From: Geodermatophilus telluris
GTDB lineage: Bacteria; Actinomycetota; Actinomycetes; Mycobacteriales; Geodermatophilaceae
Length of the DNA: 64,000 nt
Direction: 5' to 3'
NCBI RefSeq assembly: GCF_900102745.1
Contig: NZ_FMZF01000004.1
Coordinates: forward strand, 434,001 to 498,000
Below, piece after piece: positions 1-9,497 of this stretch (its first letter is position 1; each line of letters starts with the position of its first letter). A model generated the notes under the pieces. It saw only the letters and a program-made list of their open reading frames with translations, was not told the DNA's origin and did no database searches. Position numbers and translations under genes: made by a program.

Positions 1-341
1 TCCCGCGCGGCCAGCTCGGCGGAGCCGAAGGTGCTCACCACCAGCCAGCGGGCGGTGCCGGCCAGCCGCGCCCACGGGTCCTCGCGGTAGGCCGAGTGCC
101 GCTGGACGCCGGCCAGCGCCAGCGGGTGCGCCGCCTGGCCGAGCAGCGCGACGACCCCGCCGACGAGGGTGGACAGGTCGCCGTGCACCCGCCACACCAC
201 GCCGTCGGGCTCGAACCAGCCCGGGCCCTCGCCGACCCGCGCGATGTCGCGGACCCAGTCCGGCGCGCCGGTGGGGTCGCCGGAGACGCGGGCACGGAAG
301 GCGCGGCGGGCCGCCTCGGGCAGGGCGGTCAGGGCACGCAC
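1..341 (-). CDS. Oxygenase MpaB / DUF2236 family protein (partial, C-terminus off the left edge)
   Basis: On the complement a frame opening with GTG at 341-339 stays open to the window edge, so about 113 N-terminal residues are present. It contains the pieces GVVWRVHGDLSTLVGG and HPLALAGVQRHSAYREDPW, which are characteristic of the DUF2236/oxygenase MpaB family. That family includes the latex-clearing protein and fungal MpaB, and its members are proposed haem-dependent oxygenases. The conserved His in the HPLALAG segment is the likely haem-region residue. No better start is visible: upstream codons to about 398 have no ATG or GTG in frame. The frame has no shadow-type compositional problem and its third positions are almost all G or C. 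Substrate and partner are unknown. The family call is good; the precise activity is not inferable. Confidence 0.72.
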   Translation of the reverse strand, partial: MRALTALPEAARRAFRARVSGDPTGAPDWVRDIARVGEGPGWFEPDGVVWRVHGDLSTLVGGVVALLGQAAHPLALAGVQRHSAYREDPWARLAGTARWLVVSTFGSAELAAR

Positions 342-397
342 CCCGCCGAGCCTGCCAGCCCCGCCGTCCCTCGGCCCGTCGACGCCGTGGGGCGACG

Positions 398-452
398 GTG
401 TGCGCCGACGCCCCGTATCGCAGCTCCGACCGGGGCCTCAGCGCACACGCTC
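398..452. repeat. Extragenic hairpin repeat, copy A
   Basis: An inverted repeat with outer arms GTGTGCGC (398-405) and GCGCACAC (441-448) and inner arms GCCCCG (410-415) and CGGGGC (431-436). It overlaps the TGA stop of the DUF559 reading frame (438-440), so it could also act as that gene's terminator. The right arm continues as GCTC to 452. Read on the complement it matches copy B at 1434-1492 closely, so the two copies lie in opposite orientation on either side of the broken gene. Confidence 0.7.
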
Positions 453-1355
453 GGCCCCGAAGAGCCGGCGGCGGGCGGCGTGGACGGCACGGATCTCCGC
501 CCGGCAGCGCTCCGGCTCGGTCGTCATCCGGCGGAAGCCGAAGCGCAGGGTCTGCCAGCCGGCCGTCGCCAGCAGCGCGTCCCGCCGGATGTCCCGCTCC
601 CGCTGAGCCCGGGACCCGTGCCACGCCGCGCCGTCCATCTCGACCGCGAGTCGCACCTCGTCGTAGGCGGCGTCGAGCACGAACACCTCCCCCGCCACCT
701 CGATGCGGCGCTGCTGCGTGAACGGGGGCATGCCCGGTCCGCCCAGCACCGCCAGGCACCCCCAGATCTCGAGCTCACTGCGGCAGCCCTCCGCCAGCAG
801 TCGCACCAGCTCCACGAGACCGGCCCGCCCCGGGAGTCACGGTCGGCGCTCGACCTCCGCGAGCAGCTCTCGGGGGCCGCACAACCGGTGACGGACGGCG
901 TCGATGGCCGCGCTCCGCACCTCCGCGCGCTGGAGCCCACCCGGGGACCCCCAGGCGTCGACGACCGCCCGCTCGGGACAGGAGACGGGCAGGCCGTCCA
1001 CGCGGCGGATGCCGACCTCGAGCGCCCGCGTGCGGTGCAGCACGACGCCCGGGGTCCCTCTTCCGCTGCGTGCGTGCCCGACCGTCAGGTGGACCGACCC
1101 GCCGGGTGGCGTGAGCTCCCCCAGCGCCAGGGCCGACCGGTGGCTCACCACGCCGTCACAGGCGCAGACCGCCGCCTCCACCCGCAGCCGCCAGTCCTCG
1201 GCCAGGCCGGGAACCGCGTAGACGCCGGGGTACAGGCGGACGAGCCCACCGCCGGCCACCCAGCGGGCGACGGTCCCGCGGCCGACGCGGGCGGTGAGCG
1301 CTTCCCAGGTCGCCCAGCCGTCCGGGCCGACGGACACGGCCGGGTCGTGGGTCAC
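438..1355 (-). pseudogene. AbiEi-like winged-helix / DUF559 nuclease-like protein, interrupted by an in-frame TGA
   Basis: Two open segments share one frame: 1355-837 (172 codons, GTG start) and 836-438 after a TGA at 839-837. The first half carries an AbiEi-type winged-helix region ([14 protein letters not shown], then LYPGVYAVPG). The second half is a DUF559 domain, a Vsr-like endonuclease fold, with VLDAAYDEVRLAVEMDG, WHG and WQTLRFGFRRM. Actinobacterial relatives are single proteins of about 300 residues with exactly this order, so the TGA probably replaced a sense codon (CGA to TGA needs one change). The stop is followed by C, a context known to be leaky in bacteria. Also, a GTG at 815 could start the nuclease half alone. 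Residual function therefore cannot be excluded. Hairpin repeats flank the gene on both sides. Confidence 0.8.
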
Positions 1356-1433
1356 CCCGCGAGCGTCACGCCTCCGACCCCTCCGCCGGCCGGCGTCACG
1401 GGGTCTGTGGACGGCGCGTCTCCGGTGGACGAC

Positions 1434-1492
1434 GAGCGTGTGCGCTCACGCCCCGTCCCCGGCACCCGAACCGGGCGCCGGCGCACACGCTC
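1434..1492. repeat. Extragenic hairpin repeat, copy B
   Basis: A perfect 12-bp inverted repeat, GAGCGTGTGCGC at 1434-1445 and GCGCACACGCTC at 1481-1492, with further inner complementarity (GCCCCG against CGGGCG, imperfect). It sits between the 5' end of the broken DUF559 gene and the 3' end of clpX. The arrangement and arm sequence are shared with copy A at 398-452 in reverse orientation, marking a small repeat family rather than a chance terminator. Confidence 0.75.
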
Positions 1493-1510
1493 AGGACCCC
1501 GGACGCCAGC

Positions 1511-1540
1511 GAGCCCGCCCCCGGAGTCGGGGACGGGCTC
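1511..1540 (-). terminator. Hairpin terminator downstream of clpX
   Basis: Arms GAGCCCG (1511-1517) and CGGGCTC (1534-1540), with five to six further inner pairs after one mismatch. It begins about 20 nt past the clpX stop on the minus strand. It is GC-rich with no U tract, which is usual for actinobacteria. Confidence 0.6.
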
Positions 1541-1560
1541 GCCGTGGCTGCGTCAGTGCG

Positions 1561-2835
<1,275 letters not shown>

Positions 2836-3145
2836 CTGCTGACCTCCACCTCGGGGGAACCAGGTCCTGCGTGGAACGGACCTGCGGATGATGTGTCGCT
2901 GACGTTGCCCGTGTGCTCGGCCCCGCTGGAGGCGGGTGCCGCGAGGGGGTCCTCCCGGCGCTGCCAACCGGGGATCGGGCGCTCGCCGACCGTACCTGCC
3001 GCCCCGGACGCCGCGGGGCTGCGACGCCCCGGTGCGCCGGGGTGGGTCGACTCGCTCGTCACTCCCGGCACTGCACCCCGAACGGTACGGGTCGGAGGCG
3101 CGACACGCGCACACTCCGCCCGTACCGATCGAGGTCTGACGTGCA
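2836..3145. other. Intergenic region clpP2-clpX
   Basis: No gene is visible in this 310-bp gap. It must hold the clpX promoter and leader. A small hairpin, CCCCGG (3027-3032) with CCGGGG (3037-3042), lies about 105 nt past the clpP2 stop and could attenuate readthrough; it is only a 6-bp stem. No ClgR-type box was found here. Confidence 0.5.
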
Positions 3146-3772
3146 TCAGACCGGCAGCGCGTTGAGCTTCCGGCTCTGGATCACCTGGTCGACGATGCCG
3201 TACTCCTTGGCCTCGGTCGCGGTGAGGATCTTGTCGCGGTCGATGTCGGAGCGGACCTGCTCCACGTCCCGGCCGGTGTGCCGCGCGAGGATCTCCTCCA
3301 TCTGCGCGCGCACCCGGGCGATCTCGGCGGCGTGGATCTCGAGGTCGGAGACCTGACCGCCGGCCTCGCCGGAGGGCTGGTGGATGAGCACCCGCGAGTA
3401 CGGCAGCGCCAGGCGCTTGCCCGGGGTGCCGGCCGCGAGCAGGACGGCGGCGGCCGAGGCGGCCTGGCCCATGCACACGGTCTGGATGTCGGGCCGGACG
3501 AACATCATCGTGTCGTAGATGGCCATCAGCGACGTGAACGAGCCACCGGGCGAGTTGATGTAGATCGTGATGTCGCGGTCGGGGTCGGCCGACTCCAGCG
3601 TGATGAGCTGGGCCATCACGTCGTTGGCCGATGCGTCGTCGATCTGCACCCCGAGGAAGATGATGCGCTCCTCGAAGAGCTTGTTGTACGGGTTGGACTC
3701 TTTCATGCCGTAGCTGGTCCGCTCCACGAAGGAGGGCAGCACGTAACGGCTGGAGGGCATCTCGAAGCTCAT
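3146..3772 (-). CDS. clpP2: ATP-dependent Clp protease proteolytic subunit ClpP2
   Basis: A 208-residue serine peptidase of family S14, the second of the paired actinobacterial ClpP subunits. It forms a mixed ClpP1P2 tetradecamer fed by ClpX or ClpC. The ATG at 3772 gives [15 protein letters not shown]. The catalytic Ser is Ser106 in GQAASAAAV and the His is His131 in LIHQPSG; the oxyanion-region motif INSPGG is at 72-77. It lies 20 bp downstream of clpP1 and is clearly co-transcribed. Paired clpP genes are a hallmark of actinobacteria. Assignment as ClpP2 rests on its position (second gene) and its C-terminal sequence. Confidence 0.96.
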   Translation of the reverse strand: MSFEMPSSRYVLPSFVERTSYGMKESNPYNKLFEERIIFLGVQIDDASANDVMAQLITLESADPDRDITIYINSPGGSFTSLMAIYDTMMFVRPDIQTVCMGQAASAAAVLLAAGTPGKRLALPYSRVLIHQPSGEAGGQVSDLEIHAAEIARVRAQMEEILARHTGRDVEQVRSDIDRDKILTATEAKEYGIVDQVIQSRKLNALPV

Positions 3773-3792
3773 GGCGGGTCTCCTCGCGGCCG

Positions 3793-4428
3793 TCAGTTGT
3801 CGGTGACCGGGTTGGTGCTGTCGGTCATGGCGGCACGGCTGACGACGTGGTCGACGAAGCCGTACTCGAGGGCCTCCTGCGCGGTGAACCACCGGTCGCG
3901 GTCGGAGTCCTTCTCGATCTGCTCGATCGGCTGCCCGGTGTGGAAGGCCTGGAGCTCGTTGAGCTCCTTCTTGGTGCGGCGGAACAGGTCGGCCTGGATG
4001 GCGATGTCCGCCGCGGTGCCGCCGACGCCGGCCGAGGGCTGGTGCATCATGATCCGCGCGTGCGGCAGGGCGTAGCGCTTGCCCTTGGTGCCGGCGGTGA
4101 GCAGGAACTGGCCCATCGACGCGGCCAGGCCCATGCCGTAGGTCGCGACGTCGCAGTCGATGAACTGCATCGTGTCGTAGATGGCCATGCCGGCGCTGAC
4201 CGAGCCGCCGGGCGAGTTGATGTACAGGTGGATGTCCTGCTTGGGGTCCTCGGCGGACAGCAGGAGCATCTGGGCGGCGAGCTGGTTGGCGATGACGTCG
4301 TCGACCTGGGTGCCCAGGAAGATGATCCGCTCGCGCAGCAGGCGCTCGTAGACCGAGTCGTTGAGGTTCATCCCCCCGGCGCCGCCCCGCATGAGCGGGG
4401 ACATCGCCGGGTTCGGGTCGGTGCTCAC
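3793..4428 (-). CDS. clpP1: ATP-dependent Clp protease proteolytic subunit ClpP1
   Basis: A 211-residue family S14 peptidase and first gene of the clpP1P2 operon. It starts with GTG at 4428 ([11 protein letters not shown]). The nucleophile Ser104 is in GLAASMGQF and the catalytic His129 in [20 protein letters not shown] is typical of ClpP. The N-terminal region before residue 20 is variable and a later ATG ([12 protein letters not shown]) is a possible processed or alternative start. The 259-bp upstream gap to tig contains a ClgR-like operator, which fits known ClgR activation of clpP1P2 in corynebacteria, mycobacteria and streptomycetes. Confidence 0.96.
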   Translation of the reverse strand: MSTDPNPAMSPLMRGGAGGMNLNDSVYERLLRERIIFLGTQVDDVIANQLAAQMLLLSAEDPKQDIHLYINSPGGSVSAGMAIYDTMQFIDCDVATYGMGLAASMGQFLLTAGTKGKRYALPHARIMMHQPSAGVGGTAADIAIQADLFRRTKKELNELQAFHTGQPIEQIEKDSDRDRWFTAQEALEYGFVDHVVSRAAMTDSTNPVTDN

Positions 4429-4588
4429 GGGTGTGGTGACCTCCGTTGGGCGGGGAAGCAGTCGGTCTCGATGGGCGGGCTCGTGGGAGCGGGGCCGGGG
4501 AGCCCGGACGGGCCGTACCCCCGGCGTCCACCCCGAGTCACGTCGACCCTAACGCGCACCCCCGGGCCCGGAGTCCCGGTGCGGGGCC

Positions 4589-4606
4589 TGTTCGCCGACG
4601 GCGCAG
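4589..4606 (-). promoter_or_regulatory. ClgR-type activator box upstream of clpP1P2
   Basis: The 18 bases TGTTCGCCGACGGCGCAG agree with the ClgR operator consensus recalled from corynebacteria (WNNWCGCYNANRGCGWWS) at every position but one. The CGC-N5-GCG core is intact at 4593-4603. It lies about 160 bp upstream of the clpP1 start, in the only promoter-sized gap before the operon. Confidence 0.62.
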
Positions 4607-4626
4607 CGCGGTGGGCCGGAGACGGC

Positions 4627-4668
4627 GGACGCCGCCCTCCCCCGCGGGTGCGGGCGAGGACGGCGTCC
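4627..4668 (-). terminator. Hairpin terminator downstream of tig
   Basis: A 13-bp stem with one mismatch, GGACGCCGCCCTC (4627-4639) against GAGGACGGCGTCC (4656-4668). It lies 20 nt past the tig stop codon on the minus strand and separates tig from the clpP1P2 promoter. Confidence 0.65.
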
Positions 4669-4687
4669 GTGGTGCGTGGCGCGGGAC

Positions 4688-6154
4688 TCAGCCCTTGGCG
4701 ACGTCCGCGCTGTCCTCGGTGGCGCCCTCCGTGGCCTCGACGGCGACGGCGGTCTCCACCTCGGCGTCGGGCGCCTCGTCCTCGGCGTCCTCGCCGGCGT
4801 CCTCGGAGGAGTCGGCAGCGGCGGCCGGGACGGTCTTCGGGCGCAGCGCCTCGAGGTCGACGACGTTGCCGGAGGCGTCGGTGATCGTCGTCTGCTCGAG
4901 CAGCTGGGCCAGCGCCTTGGTGCGGCGGACGTCGGCGACGAACTCGGCGATGTTGCCGCCCTGCTGCAGCTGCTGGGCGTACTGCTCCGGGCTCATCCGG
5001 TTGCGCGAGGCCTGGGCCATGATCTGCGCGGAGAGGTCGTCGTTGTCGACGGTGATCTCCCGGGCGTCGGCGACGGCGTCGAGCACGAACTGGGTGCGCA
5101 CCGCCTCCTCGATCTGGGTGCGCTGCTCGGTCTCGTAGGCCTCGCGGCTCTCCGAGCCGGTCATCGACATGAAGGCGTCCCAGTCCATGCCGGCCTGCTG
5201 CAGCTCGTTCTCCAGCGCCTGGTTGCGGTACTGGATCTCGCGGTCGACGAGGCCGTCGGGGATGGGCACCTCGGTGGTGGCGAGCAGGTGCTCGACCAGC
5301 TTGTCGCGCGCCTGGGCGCCCTGCTGCATGGTCTTGACCCGCTGCAGCCGGGTGCGGACGTCGTCGCGCAGCTCGGCGAGGGTGTCGAACTCGCTGGCGG
5401 TGGAGGCGAACTCGTCGTCGAGCTCCGGCAGCTCCTTGGCCTTGACCGAGCGGACGGTCACGGTGACCTGCGCCTGCTCGCCGGCGTGCGGGCCCTGCTG
5501 CAGCGCGGTCTCGAAGGTCGCCGACCCGTCGGCCGACAGCCCGCGGACGGCGTCGTCGAGGCCCTCCATGAGCGAGCCGGAGCCGACCTCGTAGGACATG
5601 CCGCTGGTGCTGCCGTCCTCGAGCACCTCGTCGCCGACGCGGGCCTCCAGATCGATGGAGACGAAGTCGCCGTCCTGGGCGGCGCGGTCGACGCCGGTGA
5701 GCATCGAGAACCGCTCGCGCATGACCGAGACCTGCTGGTCGATCTCCTCGTCGGTGACCTCGACGTCGTCGACGGTCACGGCGAGCTCGTCGAGGGAGGG
5801 CAGCTCGACCTTGGGGACGACGTCGACCTCGGCGGTGAAGGCGAGGGTGTCGTTGTCGTCGAGGCGGGTGACCTCGATGTCGGGCTGACCGAGCACGCGG
5901 ACGGAGTTCTCGCGGACGACCTCGGAGTAGACCTCGGGGATCGCGTGCTGCACGACCTGCTCGAGGACGACGGGGCGGCCGATGCGCTGGTCGAGGACGC
6001 GGTTGGGCACCTTGCCGGGGCGGAACCCGGGGACGCGGACCTGGCGGCCGAGCTCCTTGTAGACCTCACCGAAGGCGTGGTCCAGGTCCCCCCACGGCAC
6101 CTCGATCGCCATCCGGACCCGCGTGGGGCCCAGTTCCTCGATGGTGCTCTTCAC
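4688..6154 (-). CDS. tig: Trigger factor
   Basis: A 488-residue ribosome-associated chaperone and peptidyl-prolyl isomerase that meets nascent chains at the exit tunnel. The ribosome-docking loop GFRPGKVP is at residues 43-50. The middle FKBP-like domain follows (about 150-240), then the helical C-terminal arms. The last about 50 residues are very acidic and Ala-rich (DSSEDAGEDAEDEAPDAE), as often seen in actinobacterial trigger factors. ATG start at 6154. The tig, clpP1, clpP2, clpX order on one strand is the conserved bacterial arrangement linking folding and degradation of new proteins. Confidence 0.97.
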   Translation of the reverse strand: MKSTIEELGPTRVRMAIEVPWGDLDHAFGEVYKELGRQVRVPGFRPGKVPNRVLDQRIGRPVVLEQVVQHAIPEVYSEVVRENSVRVLGQPDIEVTRLDDNDTLAFTAEVDVVPKVELPSLDELAVTVDDVEVTDEEIDQQVSVMRERFSMLTGVDRAAQDGDFVSIDLEARVGDEVLEDGSTSGMSYEVGSGSLMEGLDDAVRGLSADGSATFETALQQGPHAGEQAQVTVTVRSVKAKELPELDDEFASTASEFDTLAELRDDVRTRLQRVKTMQQGAQARDKLVEHLLATTEVPIPDGLVDREIQYRNQALENELQQAGMDWDAFMSMTGSESREAYETEQRTQIEEAVRTQFVLDAVADAREITVDNDDLSAQIMAQASRNRMSPEQYAQQLQQGGNIAEFVADVRRTKALAQLLEQTTITDASGNVVDLEALRPKTVPAAAADSSEDAGEDAEDEAPDAEVETAVAVEATEGATEDSADVAKG

Positions 6155-6250
6155 AGCGGCAGTGCTCCTCGGTAGACAGACGGGGACGGGCGCCGGGCAC
6201 GGTGGACGACGCCGGGTCGGCCCCCGAGTCTAGAGACGCCGCGGGCGGGG

Positions 6251-6324
6251 TCGGGGTGGCGGGATTCGAACCCACGGCCCCCCGCTCCCAAAGCGGGTGC
6301 GCTACCAAGCTGCGCCACACCCCG
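6251..6324 (-). tRNA. tRNA-Pro (anticodon UGG)
   Basis: On the minus strand a full cloverleaf: acceptor CGGGGTG paired with CACCCCG, discriminator A, D-arm GCGCAGCTTGGTAGCGC, anticodon stem CCCGC/GCGGG with loop TTTGGGA, and T-loop GGTTCGAATCC. No CCA is encoded. The open frames that run through it on both strands are artefacts. Confidence 0.97.
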
Positions 6325-6338
6325 TGGCGGCGACGAGT

Positions 6339-7790
6339 CTAGGCGTGCCCGCCCGGACGCCGCCCCGCCCACGGGGCCGCCTCCTCCAGCGCGGCGGCCA
6401 CGCGGACCAGCAGGTCCTCGCGGCCGACGGCGGCGGCGAGCTGGACACCCACCGGCAGACCGGCGTCGGTCGTGTGCAGCGGGAGGCTGACGGCGGGCTG
6501 ACCGGTGACGTTGAACTGCGCGGTCCAGGGGATGAAGGAGCCGATGCGGCGGCCCTCCTCGCGGGGGCCGGCGGCGGTGAACCAGCCGAGTTCGGGCGGC
6601 GGGGCGGCGACGGTGGGGGTGACCAGCAGGTCGAAGCCCTCGCCGCCGTCGTCTTCCGGCGTCCAGAAGGCGGCCATCCGGCGCGACCAGGAGCCCAGCC
6701 GGGCGCGGGCGGCGAGGTACTCGGTCGCGGTCATCCGGTTGCCGGAGGTGCGGTAGTGCACGTTGCGCGGCTCGAGCTCGTCGTCGGCGATCTCGCGGCC
6801 GAGGACGCGCTCGAAGTCGGCGAGGGTGCGGGCGGTGTCGGCGGCGATGGTGGCGTTGAAGTCGCGCTGGAACTGGTCGTCGAAGAACGCGGCGGGGCCG
6901 GCGTCCTCGACGGTGCAGCCGAGGTCCTCGAGCAGCCGGCCGGCCGCGGCGACGGCGGCGCGGCAGTCGGGGTCGTCGAGGCCGCGACCCTCGGGCGGGG
7001 AGGCGAGCAGGCCGACGCGCAGCCGGCCGACGGGTGCGCCGACCTCCTCGCGCAGGGGGCGCGGCAGCGGCGGGGCGGCGTAGGGGTCGCCGGGCATGGG
7101 GCGGCCGATGACGTCGAGGACGGCGGCGGCGTCGCGGACGGTCCGGGTGACGACGCCGTCGATGGTGGCGCCGGCCCAGCCCTCGCCGACGTCGGGCCCC
7201 TGGCTGACGCGGGCGCGGGTGGGCTTGAGGCCGACCAGGCCGCACTCGCTGGCGGGGATGCGGATGGAGCCGCCGCCGTCGCTGGCGTGGGCGACCGGCA
7301 CCATGCCGGCCGCCACCGCCGCGGCCGAGCCGCCGCTGGAGCCGCCGGTGGAGCGGGTGGGGTCCCACGGGTTGCGGGCCGGGGCGTTGGCGGCGGGCTC
7401 GGTGGTGACCGTGGTGCCGAGCTCGGGGACGTTGGTGCGGCCGAGGACGACGAAGCCGGCCCGGCGGAAGGCGGTGGCCAGGTGGCTGTCGCGGCGCCAG
7501 CGGACGCCGGCCTGCTGGAGCGGGGCCAGCCCGTAGCCGGTCTCCTCCCCCGCCATGTGCGCGCCCATGTCCTTGAGCAGCAGCGGCACGCCGCGGAACG
7601 GCCCGTCGGGGAGGTCGCTCCCGGCCTCTGCCCTCGCGGCGTCGAACCGGTCGCGGATCACGGCGTTCAGCTGCGGGTTCGCCTGCTCGATGCGGGCGAT
7701 GGCGGCGTCGACCAGCTCGGCCGGGCCGGCCTCCCCGCGGCGGACGAGGTCGGCGGAGGCGGTGGCGTCCAGCCACGTGGCGTCGGTCAC
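6339..7790 (-). CDS. Amidase (amidase signature family)
   Basis: A 483-residue hydrolase of the amidase signature family, which cleaves carboxamides with a Ser-cisSer-Lys triad. Lys73 is in LLKDM, the cis-Ser is Ser151 in STGGSSGGSAAAVAAG, and the nucleophile Ser175 is in DGGGSIRIP, with the usual 24-residue spacing. The start taken is GTG at 7790 (VTDATWLDATASADLV). The frame stays open to 7994 only because it reads backwards through tRNA-Gly, so the longer form is rejected. Lack of gatB or gatC neighbours argues against a GatA role. The substrate is unknown; family members near this sequence are usually annotated aliphatic or aryl amidases. Confidence 0.9.
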   Translation of the reverse strand: MTDATWLDATASADLVRRGEAGPAELVDAAIARIEQANPQLNAVIRDRFDAARAEAGSDLPDGPFRGVPLLLKDMGAHMAGEETGYGLAPLQQAGVRWRRDSHLATAFRRAGFVVLGRTNVPELGTTVTTEPAANAPARNPWDPTRSTGGSSGGSAAAVAAGMVPVAHASDGGGSIRIPASECGLVGLKPTRARVSQGPDVGEGWAGATIDGVVTRTVRDAAAVLDVIGRPMPGDPYAAPPLPRPLREEVGAPVGRLRVGLLASPPEGRGLDDPDCRAAVAAAGRLLEDLGCTVEDAGPAAFFDDQFQRDFNATIAADTARTLADFERVLGREIADDELEPRNVHYRTSGNRMTATEYLAARARLGSWSRRMAAFWTPEDDGGEGFDLLVTPTVAAPPPELGWFTAAGPREEGRRIGSFIPWTAQFNVTGQPAVSLPLHTTDAGLPVGVQLAAAVGREDLLVRVAAALEEAAPWAGRRPGGHA

Positions 7791-7835
7791 GCCTCGGACG
7801 CTATCGACCGGGCCGCTACGCTGGGCGGGCACCTC

Positions 7836-7906
7836 GCGGGTGTAGCTCAATGGCAGAGCCCCAGCCTTCCAAGCTGGCCATGCCGGTTCGATCCCGGTCA
7901 CCCGCT
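7836..7906 (+). tRNA. tRNA-Gly (anticodon UCC)
   Basis: Cloverleaf with acceptor GCGGGTG/CACCCGC, discriminator T, anticodon stem CCAGC/GCTGG around loop CTTCCAA, and T-loop GGTTCGATCCC. Its 3' half is repeated in degraded form 1902 bp downstream (see 9781-9811), suggesting past use as an integration site. Confidence 0.97.
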
Positions 7907-8273
7907 CCACGCGAAACCGCAGATCAAGTGGTCCGTTAGCCCTCCTGGAGAAGGTCTGGAGGACCCTCCATACGGCCCGTTTGAACCCTTTCATGACCCC
8001 TGTTTTCCGCTGCGTGGGTCATGAACGGGTCACGCTGCCAAGGCATGCAGCCTGATGAGGACCCAGTCGGACCTGACGGACAAGGCCTCCGTGAGCCGAC
8101 CGGGTCACGTCGCCTCGTCATCGAGCTGGTCAAGGCGACCGCCGGCACCCCAACACCCTTCCCTCGTGCTCGCCCACTACTCGCAGGGCTCCCTGGCAGG
8201 GTCCACAGCCCCTAGTGACCGCCACGGGTGTGCGGTCGACTGGCCACCTTCCGTGTCCGGTGGGAGGCGAGGC
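7907..8273. other. Non-coding stretch after tRNA-Gly, left edge of the element relic
   Basis: No convincing gene. From about 7950 to 8010 the sequence aligns by eye with the region after the second tRNA fragment (about 9850-9910): both contain AGGTCT, then GGAGGACC, TCC, CCCGT and GACCCCTGTT in the same order. It also contains the 9-bp inverted repeat at 7991-8024. The last part carries the ribosome-binding site of the next gene. Confidence 0.6.
7991..8024. repeat. Perfect 9-bp inverted repeat near the tRNA-Gly integration site
   Basis: TCATGACCC (7991-7999) and GGGTCATGA (8016-8024) with a 16-nt spacer. It could be an arm-type or regulatory protein site or a weak terminator of the tRNA transcript; the sequence alone does not decide. 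Confidence 0.5.
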
Positions 8274-9497
8274 ATGCCCAGGACCGCAGTGGCCCCCTAC
8301 GATCCGAACCGGCCGCACGCCCGGCGCCGCACGGACCCTCCGCCCTCGCCGACGCCCGCTCGCAGACCGGCGACCGGGCGCAGCGACGTGTTCCCGCGCA
8401 TGCACCGCGAGCGAATGCGCCGGCGCGGCGAGCGCCTGCTGGCGGCCGCCGAACGCGGCCGTAACGCGGTGGCGGCGGAGGAACAGGCCCGCCGGGCCGC
8501 CGGCAGCGTCGTCGGCTTCACCCAGCTGCAGCTGACCGAACAACAGCAATCCCGGGCCGCGTTCACCGAGCTGGTGGCGGCCGGACAAGAACTGCTGACC
8601 TCACTGGAGAGCCTGCTCGCTCCTGATGCCGAACCGTTCTGGACGGCACTCGCCAACGACGAGACCGCGTTGTCAGCTCTGCCCTGGGACAGGCGTCTGC
8701 GCCTGCAGGAATCTGCGGACCACGACGTGTTCGCCGTCCTGCCGCTGCTCGGCTACCGTCCGCCGCCGGACCTGGAGGAAATAGCCCCCGAGCTGCGGAC
8801 GGCGGTCGACGGAGTCCTCAACGAGGGCACCCCGGCAGGTCTGCGCGCCCCCCGCGCGCGCAGGGCTCGCCGCGAGCTGACCTTCTTCGTCCGGCAGCTG
8901 CGGCGCACCCTCACCGAGGCAGCGGAGCACGGGCCGAAGCCGGAGGAGGTCAGCAGGCGCGTCCGGGTCACCGCCTGGGTCCGCCAGGCCATCCTGGTCG
9001 CCGGGCCCGCCGCCTTGGCGGTCCTCGCGGCCGCGTTTGCGGAGGCGCCCACAGATCTCGGGGCGGCGGGAGGCGAGGCTGGCGTTGAGACGGTCAAGCA
9101 AGCCGTCGAGCTCGGCTCGGCTGTCGTCCTCACCCGGGTTCTCGGCGCCGGCGGCCCGCCTCCGCCGGCCGCCACGCTCGAGGATCTGACCGACGATGTC
9201 GACGACCGGATGGCCGACGTCCACGCCGTCGCGAACCTGCCGCCGGGCGACGACGCCCGCGAGGAGGCCGTCTTCCTCGCCCTCCGGACGCTATACCGGG
9301 CGCTACAGCAGCAGGCGCGCGAGGGCCAGACAGGGCCGCGCGGTCGGCACGCCCGCCTCTGGGCGGAAGTGCGGGAACTGCTGCGCGGAGACGACCTGCA
9401 ACTCGCCGTGGGGGTGTGGGAAGACGGGCGGAAGTCGCCGCGCCGGCGCGGCGGCCCAGGTAGGCGGCGCCCGAGGAACGCCCGGTCAGGTCAGTGA
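8274..9497 (+). CDS. Hypothetical protein with one membrane segment, orphan gene in the element relic
   Basis: A 407-residue protein I do not recognise. The ATG at 8274 (MPRTAVAPYDP) is preceded by GGGAGGCGAGGC, a good ribosome-binding site; the frame is open upstream to 8055 but that part is low-complexity. Residues 1-40 are Pro/Arg-rich. Charged helical stretches follow (FPRMHRERMRRRGERLLAAAERGR). One probable membrane helix occurs around residues 235-255 (ILVAGPAALAVLAAAF), and the tail is very basic (SPRRRGGPGRRRPR). No enzyme motif is visible. It lies between tRNA-Gly and the degraded tRNA copy, so it is probably cargo of a lost integrative element. No integrase or other mobile-element gene remains. 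Confidence 0.7.
   Translation: MPRTAVAPYDPNRPHARRRTDPPPSPTPARRPATGRSDVFPRMHRERMRRRGERLLAAAERGRNAVAAEEQARRAAGSVVGFTQLQLTEQQQSRAAFTELVAAGQELLTSLESLLAPDAEPFWTALANDETALSALPWDRRLRLQESADHDVFAVLPLLGYRPPPDLEEIAPELRTAVDGVLNEGTPAGLRAPRARRARRELTFFVRQLRRTLTEAAEHGPKPEEVSRRVRVTAWVRQAILVAGPAALAVLAAAFAEAPTDLGAAGGEAGVETVKQAVELGSAVVLTRVLGAGGPPPPAATLEDLTDDVDDRMADVHAVANLPPGDDAREEAVFLALRTLYRALQQQAREGQTGPRGRHARLWAEVRELLRGDDLQLAVGVWEDGRKSPRRRGGPGRRRPRNARSGQ

Noticed and set aside
3027..3042. Hairpin CCCCGG/CCGGGG downstream of clpP2
   Set aside because: A 6-bp stem more than 100 nt past the stop; too weak in this base composition to call a terminator with confidence.
7791..7994. N-terminal extension of the amidase reading frame across the tRNA-Gly gene
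   Set aside because: The extra residues (including VTGIEPAWPAWKAGALPL) are the well-known translation of the reverse strand of a tRNA; the family start is at 7790.
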